Below are positions 49,248 through 57,376 of a stretch of 64,000 nucleotides of DNA, one piece after another. Position 1 is the first letter of the stretch; each line of letters opens with the position of its first letter. The position numbers and the translations under genes are program-made. This stretch comes from Chryseobacterium sp. Leaf201 (GTDB taxonomy: Bacteria > Bacteroidota > Bacteroidia > Flavobacteriales > Weeksellaceae): assembly GCF_001421435.1 (NCBI RefSeq), contig NZ_LMKA01000068.1:62001-126000 (forward strand), written 5' to 3'. The notes under the pieces were generated by a model, which worked only from the letters and a program-made list of their open reading frames with translations, was not told the origin of the DNA and ran no database searches.

Positions 49248-51500
49248 ATGAATAAAAAGCTACTGACTTATTTTATCCTCTTTCTATGCTGCTTTTTCGG
49301 AAAAATTTCTGCCCAGACCTACCAGCTGACAGGGAACCCTGTCAACACAGCCGGGTGGGATGTTGTTCCGTCAGCAGCGGTTAGTGGTGACTTCGTACAG
49401 CTTACGGCAGATCAGACCTCTCAGGTAGGCGGTATCAAATTAAACGCTCCCATCAATCTTAAATTCTGTGATAAATGGAGAGTGGAATTCGATTTCAGGA
49501 TAGACGGAAACGGAACCACGTCTTACGGCCGCGGTGACGGTTTTGCCTTCTGGTATCTTGCCAACCCTCCTGCATCCTATACTCAGGGAGGCGGTTTGGG
49601 GATTCCTGCCAATTCAACAGGGCTTATGGTAGGTTTTGACATCTTCAACAACAGTACCGAAGGCCAGATGAGCAAAGTGCACGTACTGTACGGGACGAAT
49701 AATACTGCGGGATCCAATATCGAATTCAACAATACAGCAGGAAGTACATTCCATACTGCGGATCTCAATACCACCCAGCCATTTGTCGGGGCTACCTACA
49801 AGCATGTGGAAGTATTGGGACAGGTAGATCCTGCCAATGTGAACAACTGGATCATCAATATAAAAATAGACGGTGTTGTAGTGGTTAACCAGTCTTTCGC
49901 CCCATCCGGAGGCGCGGTTGGGATGACCCAGGGATATTTCGGCTTTTCAGCATCTACGGGGGCGGCAAGTGCGAGACATTCGATCAAAAATGCCAAAATT
50001 TACACAGATAAGGTTTCCATCACCCAGCCTTCGGTTTCGGCGAGTTTCTGCCCGAATCCTTCAACCGGCCAGGGGACCGTTAACCTGACAAGTTACCAGA
50101 ACCAGTTTGTGGCCAACCCTGCAAACTATACGTTCTCATACAGCGTAGCAGGAACACCGATTGCCAATCCTGCCAATTATCAGTTTACCGGGAATACAAC
50201 GGTTTCTGTTTTAATTAAAGATAACGCCGGCGTATTGTGCGATAATCCGGATGCGAAGATTATTTTATCCCTTTCTCCGTTTACCGCAACTCCCGCTACA
50301 CTTACCGAATGTAACAACAACAATGCAGGAACAGCAACGTATAACCTTACGCTTGCCAATGTGAATGAACCGCCGGGATCAACCAAAATCTATTACAAGA
50401 CCATGGCTGATCTCAATGCAGGGACTAACCCGATTACCAACCCTAATGCTTACGTTTCTGCAGCCGGAACCGTATATGTAAAAGTAACCACTCCGCAAGG
50501 ATGTGTAGGATCTGCTGTCATTACCCTGGCATTTTTCCCTCCTATTGTGTATAATGATACCACTATTGAGTCCTGCTTTATTGAAAGTGCGCCTACTACC
50601 GCTTCTTTCAACCTGACACAAGCTAACGTGACAAATGCTTCAGGCATTACCAAAACATACCACACCAACTTAGCTGATGCTGTAGCCGGAACAAATGTGA
50701 TCTCAAATTCTCTTGCCTATATTTCAACCTCATCAACAGTATATGTAAGAATTACCAATGTGGCAACCTGTTTCGTTGTTGCCAAAATAACCCTTAAAGT
50801 CCTGCCTCCGGTATATTCTTCTGTCCTGAAAGATAAAATCATCTGTATCGATGCAAAAACCACGCTTGACGCAGGTCCTGGATTTGATACTTACCTGTGG
50901 AGCACAGGCGATACTACCCAGGCGATCCAGAATGTTTCTCCGGGGCAGTACTGGGTTCAGCTGAAATCGGGAAGATGTACATCAACACAGCTGGTGAAGG
51001 TTATTCCGTCACCTCAGCCCGTAATTACAGGGATTGATATTACCAATACCACAATTACCGTCAATGTAAACGGAGGAAAAACTCCTTACCAGTATTCTCT
51101 GGACGGCGTAAACTGGCAGGATTCCAATATATTTACAGGCCTTCCGAGAGGTGAAGCCGTAGTATATGTAAAAGATGCGTATAACTGTTCGCCGATTAGT
51201 GTTCAGGTTACCGTTCCGAATCTCATCAATGTGATTACGCCTAACGGGGACAACATAAATGACGTAATTGATTACACTGCTCTGGCTTACAAGAAAAATC
51301 TGGTTTTCGTTATCTATGACAGATACGGAAACAAGCTTTATGAAGCCGACAAACTGAGAAACTACAAATGGAACGGAACAGCCGGCGGTAAAAAGGTAAT
51401 GACAGGAACTTACTGGTATACCATCAGCTGGAATGAAAATGACAAAAACAATACCCAGACTGTTTATAACGGCTGGATACTGGTAAAAAACATAGAATAA
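49248..51500 (+). CDS. T9SS type B surface protein with L-type lectin domain (inner C-terminal type)
   Basis: A 750-residue secreted protein. After a signal peptide ending KISAQ comes an L-type (legume-like) lectin domain, residues 24-250, seen in TYQLTGNPVNTAGWDVVPSA, VEFDFRIDGNGTTSYGRGDG and GGAVGMTQGYFGFSASTGAA. Repeats TECNNNNAGTATYNL and IESCFIESAPTTASFNL follow, and then GPGFDTYLWSTGDTTQ. The sorting domain runs from ITPNGDNINDVIDYTALAYK to GWILVKNIE. The lectin module suggests carbohydrate binding on the cell surface. Its C-terminal half resembles that of 44371 rather than that of its neighbour. Confidence 0.88.
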   Translation: MNKKLLTYFILFLCCFFGKISAQTYQLTGNPVNTAGWDVVPSAAVSGDFVQLTADQTSQVGGIKLNAPINLKFCDKWRVEFDFRIDGNGTTSYGRGDGFAFWYLANPPASYTQGGGLGIPANSTGLMVGFDIFNNSTEGQMSKVHVLYGTNNTAGSNIEFNNTAGSTFHTADLNTTQPFVGATYKHVEVLGQVDPANVNNWIINIKIDGVVVVNQSFAPSGGAVGMTQGYFGFSASTGAASARHSIKNAKIYTDKVSITQPSVSASFCPNPSTGQGTVNLTSYQNQFVANPANYTFSYSVAGTPIANPANYQFTGNTTVSVLIKDNAGVLCDNPDAKIILSLSPFTATPATLTECNNNNAGTATYNLTLANVNEPPGSTKIYYKTMADLNAGTNPITNPNAYVSAAGTVYVKVTTPQGCVGSAVITLAFFPPIVYNDTTIESCFIESAPTTASFNLTQANVTNASGITKTYHTNLADAVAGTNVISNSLAYISTSSTVYVRITNVATCFVVAKITLKVLPPVYSSVLKDKIICIDAKTTLDAGPGFDTYLWSTGDTTQAIQNVSPGQYWVQLKSGRCTSTQLVKVIPSPQPVITGIDITNTTITVNVNGGKTPYQYSLDGVNWQDSNIFTGLPRGEAVVYVKDAYNCSPISVQVTVPNLINVITPNGDNINDVIDYTALAYKKNLVFVIYDRYGNKLYEADKLRNYKWNGTAGGKKVMTGTYWYTISWNENDKNNTQTVYNGWILVKNIE

Positions 51501-51512
51501 GAATTACAAGAA

Positions 51513-51546
51513 AAGATCACTCTCCATGTGAGAGTGGTCTTTTTTA
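51513..51546 (+). terminator. Terminator after the 49248 gene
   Basis: AAGATCACTCTC (51513-51524) pairs with GAGAGTGGTCTT (51530-51541) with one G-T pair, followed by a T-run. Confidence 0.85.
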
Positions 51547-51671
51547 TTTCTGTAAAAATATTATATGGTCAACTGCTCAGATGATAAACATTCTGTCGGA
51601 AATTTTATCATGAGCGTAAATACATACCGTAAACCAATTTAAAATATTAATAACTTAAGCAATTCGCTCAA

Positions 51672-53933
51672 ATGAAAAAACTAATACTGTCTTATTTTCT
51701 TATCATTTTCATTTGTCTCACCGGAAAATTTTCTGCACAGACGTATCAGCTTACCGGAAGCCCTGTAAATACAACCGGATGGGATCTTGTCTCCAATGCT
51801 TCTGTAAGCGGAGATTTTATACAGCTTACACAGGATATCGGGAGCCAGTTTGGCGTGGTAAAATTATCAACACCCATCAACCTTAAATATTGTGATAAAT
51901 GGAAAGTGGAATTTGATTTCAGAATTGACGGAAACGGAACTACGGCTTTCGGCCGGGGTGACGGATTTACCTTCTGGTACCTGAGCAACCCACCTACAGG
52001 ATTTACGAGCGGAGGCGGTTTGGGTATCCCTGCCAATGCCAACGGACTGATGGTAGGTTTTGACATTTTCAATAATTCCACAGAAGGCCAGATGAGTAAA
52101 ATCCATGTCCTGTACGGAACCAACAACCTACCTGTAGGAAACAACAATATCGAATACAACACAACTGCAGGAAGTACATTTCACACGGCGGATCTCAATC
52201 CAACACAGCCGTTTGTTGGGGCGACCTATAAACACGTGATCGTAAACGGCGAAATGGATCCTGTAAATCCCAATATCTGGAACATAAAAATTCAGATGGA
52301 TGGCGTTTTATTGGTAGACCAGCCATTTACCGCTTCCGGAGGAGCTGTAGGAATGACTACAGGATATTTCGGGTTTTCTGCAGCAACAGGAGGTGCAAGT
52401 GCAAGGCATTCCATAAAAAATGCCAAAATTTATATTGATAAAGTTCCTATTCTTACCAATACCATCACCCCGAGTGTCTGCGTAAACCCGGCTACAGGAA
52501 ACGGAACCGTAAATTTAACGTCCTTCCAGAACCAGTTTGTCACAAACCCGGCAAACTATATTTTCACTTATTTCGGACCGGGCGGAACACCGATTACCAA
52601 TCCTGCCAGCTACCAGTATCCTGCCGGAACCACTACGGTTACCGTAGTTGTACAGGATCCTTCATCCACGCTCTGCGATAACGGTGACGGAACCATTGTA
52701 CTGACGCCCACGCCTTTTTCAGCAAACGACGTAACAATCAACGGCTGCAACAACAATAATGCAGGAGGGGCTGTTTTCGATCTTACAGCAGCGGCACTGT
52801 CATCAGTTCCCGGAAGTACATCAATATTTTATAATACCATGTCTGATCTTAATAATCAGATCAATCCGATTACCAATCCTTCAGCGTTCTTTTCGCCGGC
52901 TACAACAGTTTATGCTCAGGTAACCACTCCGCAGGGCTGTACGGATGCTGCACAGATTACACTGTCTATATTCCCGGTTGTAGTGGTACAGGACGCCACT
53001 TTAAGATCCTGTGCAATTGAGACCAAGCCTTCTACAGGTCAGTTTGACCTTACCATCGCTTTAGTTACCTTACAGACCGGTACAAAAACATATTATCCTT
53101 CTTTAACCGATGCACAGAACGGAACCAACCAGATCCTGACACCAACTGCATATATCTCTCCAAATGGAGTAGCATACGTTAAAGTTACCAATGCAAACGG
53201 ATGTTATGCCGTTGCTAAAGTCACGTTAATTGTAATCCCGCAGGCTTTCTCTAAAATTCTGGAGGATAAAATTATCTGTATGGAAGACACGACAACACTG
53301 GATGCCGGTCCCGGGTTTATCGCTTACAAATGGAGTACGGGTGCAACCACTCAGGCAATTACCAATGTAACCGTCGGGACATATTGGGTAGAGCTTAAAA
53401 CAGGAGACTGTGTGGTAAAACAAGTCGTGACCGTATATCCTTCCGAGCAGCCTGTGATTACCAGTGTAGATATTTCAAATACAACTGTTACGGTGTATGC
53501 TAACGGAGGCACTGCCCCTTACCAATATTCCATCGACGGAATTCACTGGCAGACTTCCAATGAATTTAAAAATGTACCGAGAGGAGACAGCCAGATTTAC
53601 ATCAAAGATGCCTATAACTGCGACCCGATTACCATTACCATCGTAGTTCCGAACCTGATCAACGTGATCACGCCGAACGGAGACGGAGTAAATGATGCGA
53701 TTGACTATTCTGCACTGGCCGGCAAAAAGAATTTAATATTCAATGTTTTCGACCGGTACGGAGCTAAAATCCATGAAGCCGACAAATCCAATAAATACCG
53801 TTGGGACGGTACAGTAGGCGGAAGAAAAATCCCAACAGGAAGCTACTGGTATTCTGTTTCATGGAATGAAAATGACAAGAAAAATACCCCGTTCACATAT
53901 TCCGGCTGGGTACTTGTTAAAAACAGGGATTAA
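51672..53933 (+). CDS. T9SS type B surface protein with L-type lectin domain (outer C-terminal type)
   Basis: A 753-residue secreted protein, paralogue of 49248 in its first 250 residues: signal peptide ending KFSAQ, then TYQLTGSPVNTTGWDLVSNA, VEFDFRIDGNGTTAFGRGDG and GGAVGMTTGYFGFSAATGGA. Repeats INGCNNNNAGGAVFDL and LRSCAIETKPSTGQFDL follow, then GPGFIAYKWSTGATTQ. The type B sorting domain is ITPNGDGVNDAIDYSALAGK to GWVLVKNRD. The C-terminal half matches the 42202 protein rather than 49248. Surface lectin or adhesin role is inferred. It is followed by a perfect 14-bp terminator stem. Confidence 0.88.
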   Translation: MKKLILSYFLIIFICLTGKFSAQTYQLTGSPVNTTGWDLVSNASVSGDFIQLTQDIGSQFGVVKLSTPINLKYCDKWKVEFDFRIDGNGTTAFGRGDGFTFWYLSNPPTGFTSGGGLGIPANANGLMVGFDIFNNSTEGQMSKIHVLYGTNNLPVGNNNIEYNTTAGSTFHTADLNPTQPFVGATYKHVIVNGEMDPVNPNIWNIKIQMDGVLLVDQPFTASGGAVGMTTGYFGFSAATGGASARHSIKNAKIYIDKVPILTNTITPSVCVNPATGNGTVNLTSFQNQFVTNPANYIFTYFGPGGTPITNPASYQYPAGTTTVTVVVQDPSSTLCDNGDGTIVLTPTPFSANDVTINGCNNNNAGGAVFDLTAAALSSVPGSTSIFYNTMSDLNNQINPITNPSAFFSPATTVYAQVTTPQGCTDAAQITLSIFPVVVVQDATLRSCAIETKPSTGQFDLTIALVTLQTGTKTYYPSLTDAQNGTNQILTPTAYISPNGVAYVKVTNANGCYAVAKVTLIVIPQAFSKILEDKIICMEDTTTLDAGPGFIAYKWSTGATTQAITNVTVGTYWVELKTGDCVVKQVVTVYPSEQPVITSVDISNTTVTVYANGGTAPYQYSIDGIHWQTSNEFKNVPRGDSQIYIKDAYNCDPITITIVVPNLINVITPNGDGVNDAIDYSALAGKKNLIFNVFDRYGAKIHEADKSNKYRWDGTVGGRKIPTGSYWYSVSWNENDKKNTPFTYSGWVLVKNRD

Positions 53934-53959
53934 ATATAAATAACCATTCCACATACTTA

Positions 53960-53997
53960 AAAGGATCACTCCAATAATCTGGAGTGATCCTTTTTTT
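53960..53997 (+). terminator. Terminator after the 51672 gene
   Basis: AAAGGATCACTCCA (53960-53973) pairs perfectly with TGGAGTGATCCTTT (53980-53993), 6-nt loop, then a T-run to 53997. Confidence 0.92.
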
Positions 53998-54055
53998 CAT
54001 GTTAATTTAGCGTAAGATATTTCGCTTTAACCTTATTTAATTCGTATTCTATTCT

Positions 54056-54063
54056 TAAATTTG
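54056..54063 (+). promoter_or_regulatory. Promoter box adjacent to the nitroreductase start codon
   Basis: TAAATTTG ends five bases before the ATG at 54068, so the transcript is probably leaderless. It would serve the 54068-57167 operon. Confidence 0.5.
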
Positions 54064-54067
54064 TGAT

Positions 54068-54694
54068 ATGAAGAATTATTTAGAAGCGTTAAGCAGAAGA
54101 TATTCCGTAAAGAAATTTAATCAGGAAACCGTTCCTCAGGAAGTCCTTTATAACATTCTTGAGTCAGGAAAATTATCTGCAAGCTCTCTGGGTCTTCAGC
54201 CTTACAAAATTCTGGTTGTGGAAAGTGAAGCGATGAAGCAGAAGCTGATTCCGGCCTTTTACAACCCGTCACAGATTTCCACCTGTTCCCATCTGATTGT
54301 TATTGTTTCAAAAAAAACAGTGGAAGAGCAGTATCTCAACGGATACTTCAGGCATATCTCGGAAGTAAGGGAAATGCCGCTGGAAAATTTAGACCCTTTC
54401 AGAAACAGCATTGATCAGCACATTCAGAAGAACCGCGACGATATTTTCAACTGGGCAGAAAAACAGTCGTATATCGTTCTCGCTAACCTGATGTATGCCG
54501 CCGCCATTGAAAATGTAGACACCTGCCCGATGGAAGGATTCCGCCAGGATGTTATTGAAGAAATCTTAGAAATCAATCCTGAAGTTGAAAAAGCAACTGT
54601 TACGCTGGCTTTAGGCTACCGTTCGGAGGAAGATCATTTCCAGCACCTGAAAAAAGTAAGAAAACCAGACGAAAAATTGTTTAAATTTATTTAA
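54068..54694 (+). CDS. Nitroreductase family NAD(P)H-dependent oxidoreductase
   Basis: A 208-residue FMN oxidoreductase: LSRRYSVKKFNQETVPQEVL at the N terminus, GKLSASSLGLQPYKILVVES as the FMN site, and DTCPMEGFRQDVIEEIL plus TLALGYRSEEDHFQHLKKVR near the end. It is a different subfamily from the nitroreductase at 37037. The start codon sits 4-5 bp after a promoter box. The nadB gene follows after 29 bp, so an NAD(P)H-consuming enzyme shares a transcript with NAD biosynthesis genes. Physiological substrate unknown. Confidence 0.9.
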   Translation: MKNYLEALSRRYSVKKFNQETVPQEVLYNILESGKLSASSLGLQPYKILVVESEAMKQKLIPAFYNPSQISTCSHLIVIVSKKTVEEQYLNGYFRHISEVREMPLENLDPFRNSIDQHIQKNRDDIFNWAEKQSYIVLANLMYAAAIENVDTCPMEGFRQDVIEEILEINPEVEKATVTLALGYRSEEDHFQHLKKVRKPDEKLFKFI

Positions 54695-54723
54695 TTTAGA
54701 CGTTTGTACCTAAAGCAAGCATA

Positions 54724-56295
54724 ATGATAAAAGCGGATGTATTAGTAATCGGTTCCGGGATTTCGGGACTTTCCTACGCCATAAAAATTTCTGAGCAGTT
54801 TCCGGATGCCAAAATAATTATCGTAACCAAGTCTGATGAAGATGAAAGCAATACCAAATATGCACAGGGCGGGCTTGCGGTAGTTACAGATTCTAAAAAC
54901 GATCATTTCAACAAACATATTGAAGACACGATGCGTGCCGGAGACGGTGAAAGCAAACGCGACGTGGTGGAAATGGTGGTAAAGGAAGCTCCGGCCAGGT
55001 TTAATGAAATTGTGGAATGGGGTGCTAACTTCGATATGAAAAACGGAGAATTCGCTTTGGGAAGAGAAGGCGGACATACTGAAAACAGGATTGTCCACCA
55101 TAAAGACATCACCGGTTTTGAAATTGAAAGAGCGTTGCTGGAAACAGCCAATAAAAGTGAAAATATTGAGATCCTGGACCATCATTATGTGATCGATATT
55201 ATTACCCAGCACCATGTTCCGGGGAAAGAGCTCAACGAAGGAGACATCCATTGCTACGGTGCCTATATTTTAGATGAAAAATCTAAAAAAATCAAAAAGA
55301 TTACTTCCAAAATAACAATGGTGGCCACAGGCGGAGCAGGCCATGTCTATAAAAATACCACCAACCCTACCATTGCAACCGGAGACGGCATCGCTTTCGT
55401 GGCAAGAGCAAAAGGAAAGGTTTCCAACATGCAGTATTACCAGTTCCATCCTACTGCACTGTACAGCAAGATAGACGGAATGCTGTTCTTGATTTCTGAA
55501 GCTGTACGCGGGGACGGCGCCAAGCTGAGAACAAAAAAAGGCGAAAAATTCATGCATAAATATGATGAGCGCGAAGAACTGGCCTCCCGCGACATTGTAG
55601 CAAGAGCAATTGATGCGGAAATGAAAGTGACCGGTGACGAATATGTAGGGCTGGACTGTAAAGAAATGGATCAGGAAAGATTCCTTGAACATTTTCCGAA
55701 TATCTACAGGAAATGCAGGGATGAAGGGATTGACCCCTTCAAACAGCTGATCCCGGTGGTTCCGGCCTGCCATTATCTGATGGGCGGCATTGAAGTGGAT
55801 AGGGACGGACAGTCTTCCATAAGAAATCTTTTTGCCGTTGGAGAGTGTACCAATTCCGGACTTCACGGAGCTAACCGACTGGCTTCAAATTCATTATTGG
55901 AAGGCCTGGTTTTCGGACACAATGCTGCAATGAAAACCGTGGCTCTCTTACATGAGAACAACTTCAACTTTGATGACCTGAAAGCCGTGCCGGAATGGAA
56001 CGAAGAGGGTATGAAGATCATGGATGAAATGGTAATCATTTCTTATCTGAGAAAGCAGCTGCAGGAAATGATGAGTGACCTGGTGGGAATTGTAAGAAGC
56101 AACCGCCGTCTGAATATGGCTTTACAGAAGCATCAGGAAATTGCTGCTGCCGTGGATGAAATTTACCACTACTCAATCCTTTCCCCGCAGTTATCGGAAT
56201 TGAGGAACCTAACAACCGTTGCCCACCTCATCATTATCCAGTCTATGGAAATGACAGAAAACAAGGGTGCATTTTACAATAAAGATTTAGTTTAA
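54724..56295 (+). CDS. nadB: L-aspartate oxidase
   Basis: A 523-residue flavoenzyme oxidising aspartate to iminoaspartate, the first step of de novo NAD synthesis. FAD binding is at VIGSGISGLSYAIKI (residues 6-20). KYAQGGLAVV, GREGGHTENRIVHHKDITG and GANRLASNSLLEGLVFG are family hallmarks shared with succinate dehydrogenase flavoproteins but with the NadB pattern. Length is normal. It lies 11 bp before nadC; nadA is not in this window. Confidence 0.97.
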   Translation: MIKADVLVIGSGISGLSYAIKISEQFPDAKIIIVTKSDEDESNTKYAQGGLAVVTDSKNDHFNKHIEDTMRAGDGESKRDVVEMVVKEAPARFNEIVEWGANFDMKNGEFALGREGGHTENRIVHHKDITGFEIERALLETANKSENIEILDHHYVIDIITQHHVPGKELNEGDIHCYGAYILDEKSKKIKKITSKITMVATGGAGHVYKNTTNPTIATGDGIAFVARAKGKVSNMQYYQFHPTALYSKIDGMLFLISEAVRGDGAKLRTKKGEKFMHKYDEREELASRDIVARAIDAEMKVTGDEYVGLDCKEMDQERFLEHFPNIYRKCRDEGIDPFKQLIPVVPACHYLMGGIEVDRDGQSSIRNLFAVGECTNSGLHGANRLASNSLLEGLVFGHNAAMKTVALLHENNFNFDDLKAVPEWNEEGMKIMDEMVIISYLRKQLQEMMSDLVGIVRSNRRLNMALQKHQEIAAAVDEIYHYSILSPQLSELRNLTTVAHLIIIQSMEMTENKGAFYNKDLV

Positions 56296-56306
56296 AAGCA
56301 TACAAT

Positions 56307-57167
56307 ATGAAAAGACCGGCATACGTAACCGATAAAGTTTTAAAACAGTTCATCAAAAATGCTTTGGAAGAAGACATTCAGGATGGCGACCACTCTACCC
56401 TTTCCACCATTCCTAAAGATCTTGAACAGAGCGCAAAGCTTCTGGTAAAACAGGACTGTATTCTGGCCGGGTTAGAACTGGCTGAAATTATTTTTAAAAC
56501 ATTTGACAAAAACCTGAATGTTGAAACTTTCGTAAAAGACGGTGACGCAGTGAAGGTCGGAGACATTGCTTTTACCGTAACCGGAAGCGCGAGGTCTATC
56601 CTTTCCACAGAAAGGCTGGTACTGAACTGCATGCAGCGGATGAGCGGAATTGCCACCCTTACCCATGACTGGGATTCAAGACTGATAGGAACCAAAACCA
56701 AGCTTTTAGATACCAGAAAGACCACGCCTAATTTCAGGGTCTGTGAAAAATGGGCAGTGGCCATCGGAGGCGGAACCAATCACCGTTACGGGCTTTATGA
56801 CATGATCATGCTGAAAGACAACCATATTGATTACAACGGAAGCATTACCAATGCCGTGAAAATGGCTAAAGATTATATCAAAAAAAATAAAAAGAAGCTG
56901 AAAATAGAAGTGGAAACCCGGAACCTGGAGGAAGTGGAAGAAGCGATGAAGGCAAAGGTAGACAGGATCATGCTGGACAATATGGATATCCCGACTATGG
57001 TAAAGGCCGTAAAGATGATCAACGGTTCATGTGAAACCGAAGCTTCCGGAGGAGTTACCCGCGAACACCTGAAAGCAATTGCTTCTACAGGCGTTACCTA
57101 CATATCTGCAGGGGCACTAACGCATTCTGCCCATAATATGGATTTAAGCCTTAAGGCCGTTAAATAA
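56307..57167 (+). CDS. nadC: Nicotinate-nucleotide pyrophosphorylase (carboxylating)
   Basis: A 286-residue enzyme converting quinolinate and PRPP to nicotinate mononucleotide. LNCMQRMSGIATLT, LDTRKTTPNFRVCEKWAVAI and GGGTNHRYGLYDMIMLKDNH carry the substrate-binding Arg, Lys and His residues. IEVETRNLEEVEEAM and ASGGV close the barrel. It follows nadB after 11 bp in a two-step NAD module. A 209-bp AT-rich gap separates it from the TonB receptor. Confidence 0.97.
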   Translation: MKRPAYVTDKVLKQFIKNALEEDIQDGDHSTLSTIPKDLEQSAKLLVKQDCILAGLELAEIIFKTFDKNLNVETFVKDGDAVKVGDIAFTVTGSARSILSTERLVLNCMQRMSGIATLTHDWDSRLIGTKTKLLDTRKTTPNFRVCEKWAVAIGGGTNHRYGLYDMIMLKDNHIDYNGSITNAVKMAKDYIKKNKKKLKIEVETRNLEEVEEAMKAKVDRIMLDNMDIPTMVKAVKMINGSCETEASGGVTREHLKAIASTGVTYISAGALTHSAHNMDLSLKAVK

Positions 57168-57376
57168 CGTTAGATTTTCAATAAAAATAAAGTGTTTTTG
57201 TTAAAAAATCAATAATGTGATTTTTTTCATATGAAATCTTAAATATTATTCAATGCATTGTAAATCAATTTATTGAACCTTATTAAGATTCTTTAAAAAT
57301 TAACATAAAGTTAATATTAGTTAAAATTTATTTCCTCAATTTTGCAGAAAATTTAATCTAACTATTACTAACGATT

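Noticed and set aside
42202-53933. Repeated sequence blocks as a CRISPR-like or transposon repeat
   Set aside because: The repeats are in frame, correspond to protein domains of 80-90 residues and have no short spacer pattern or transposase.
57168-57376. Riboswitch or regulatory RNA upstream of the TonB receptor
   Set aside because: The 209-bp region is AT-rich but shows no recognised cobalamin, TPP or other conserved core; only a weak promoter-like CAATTTTG was noted.
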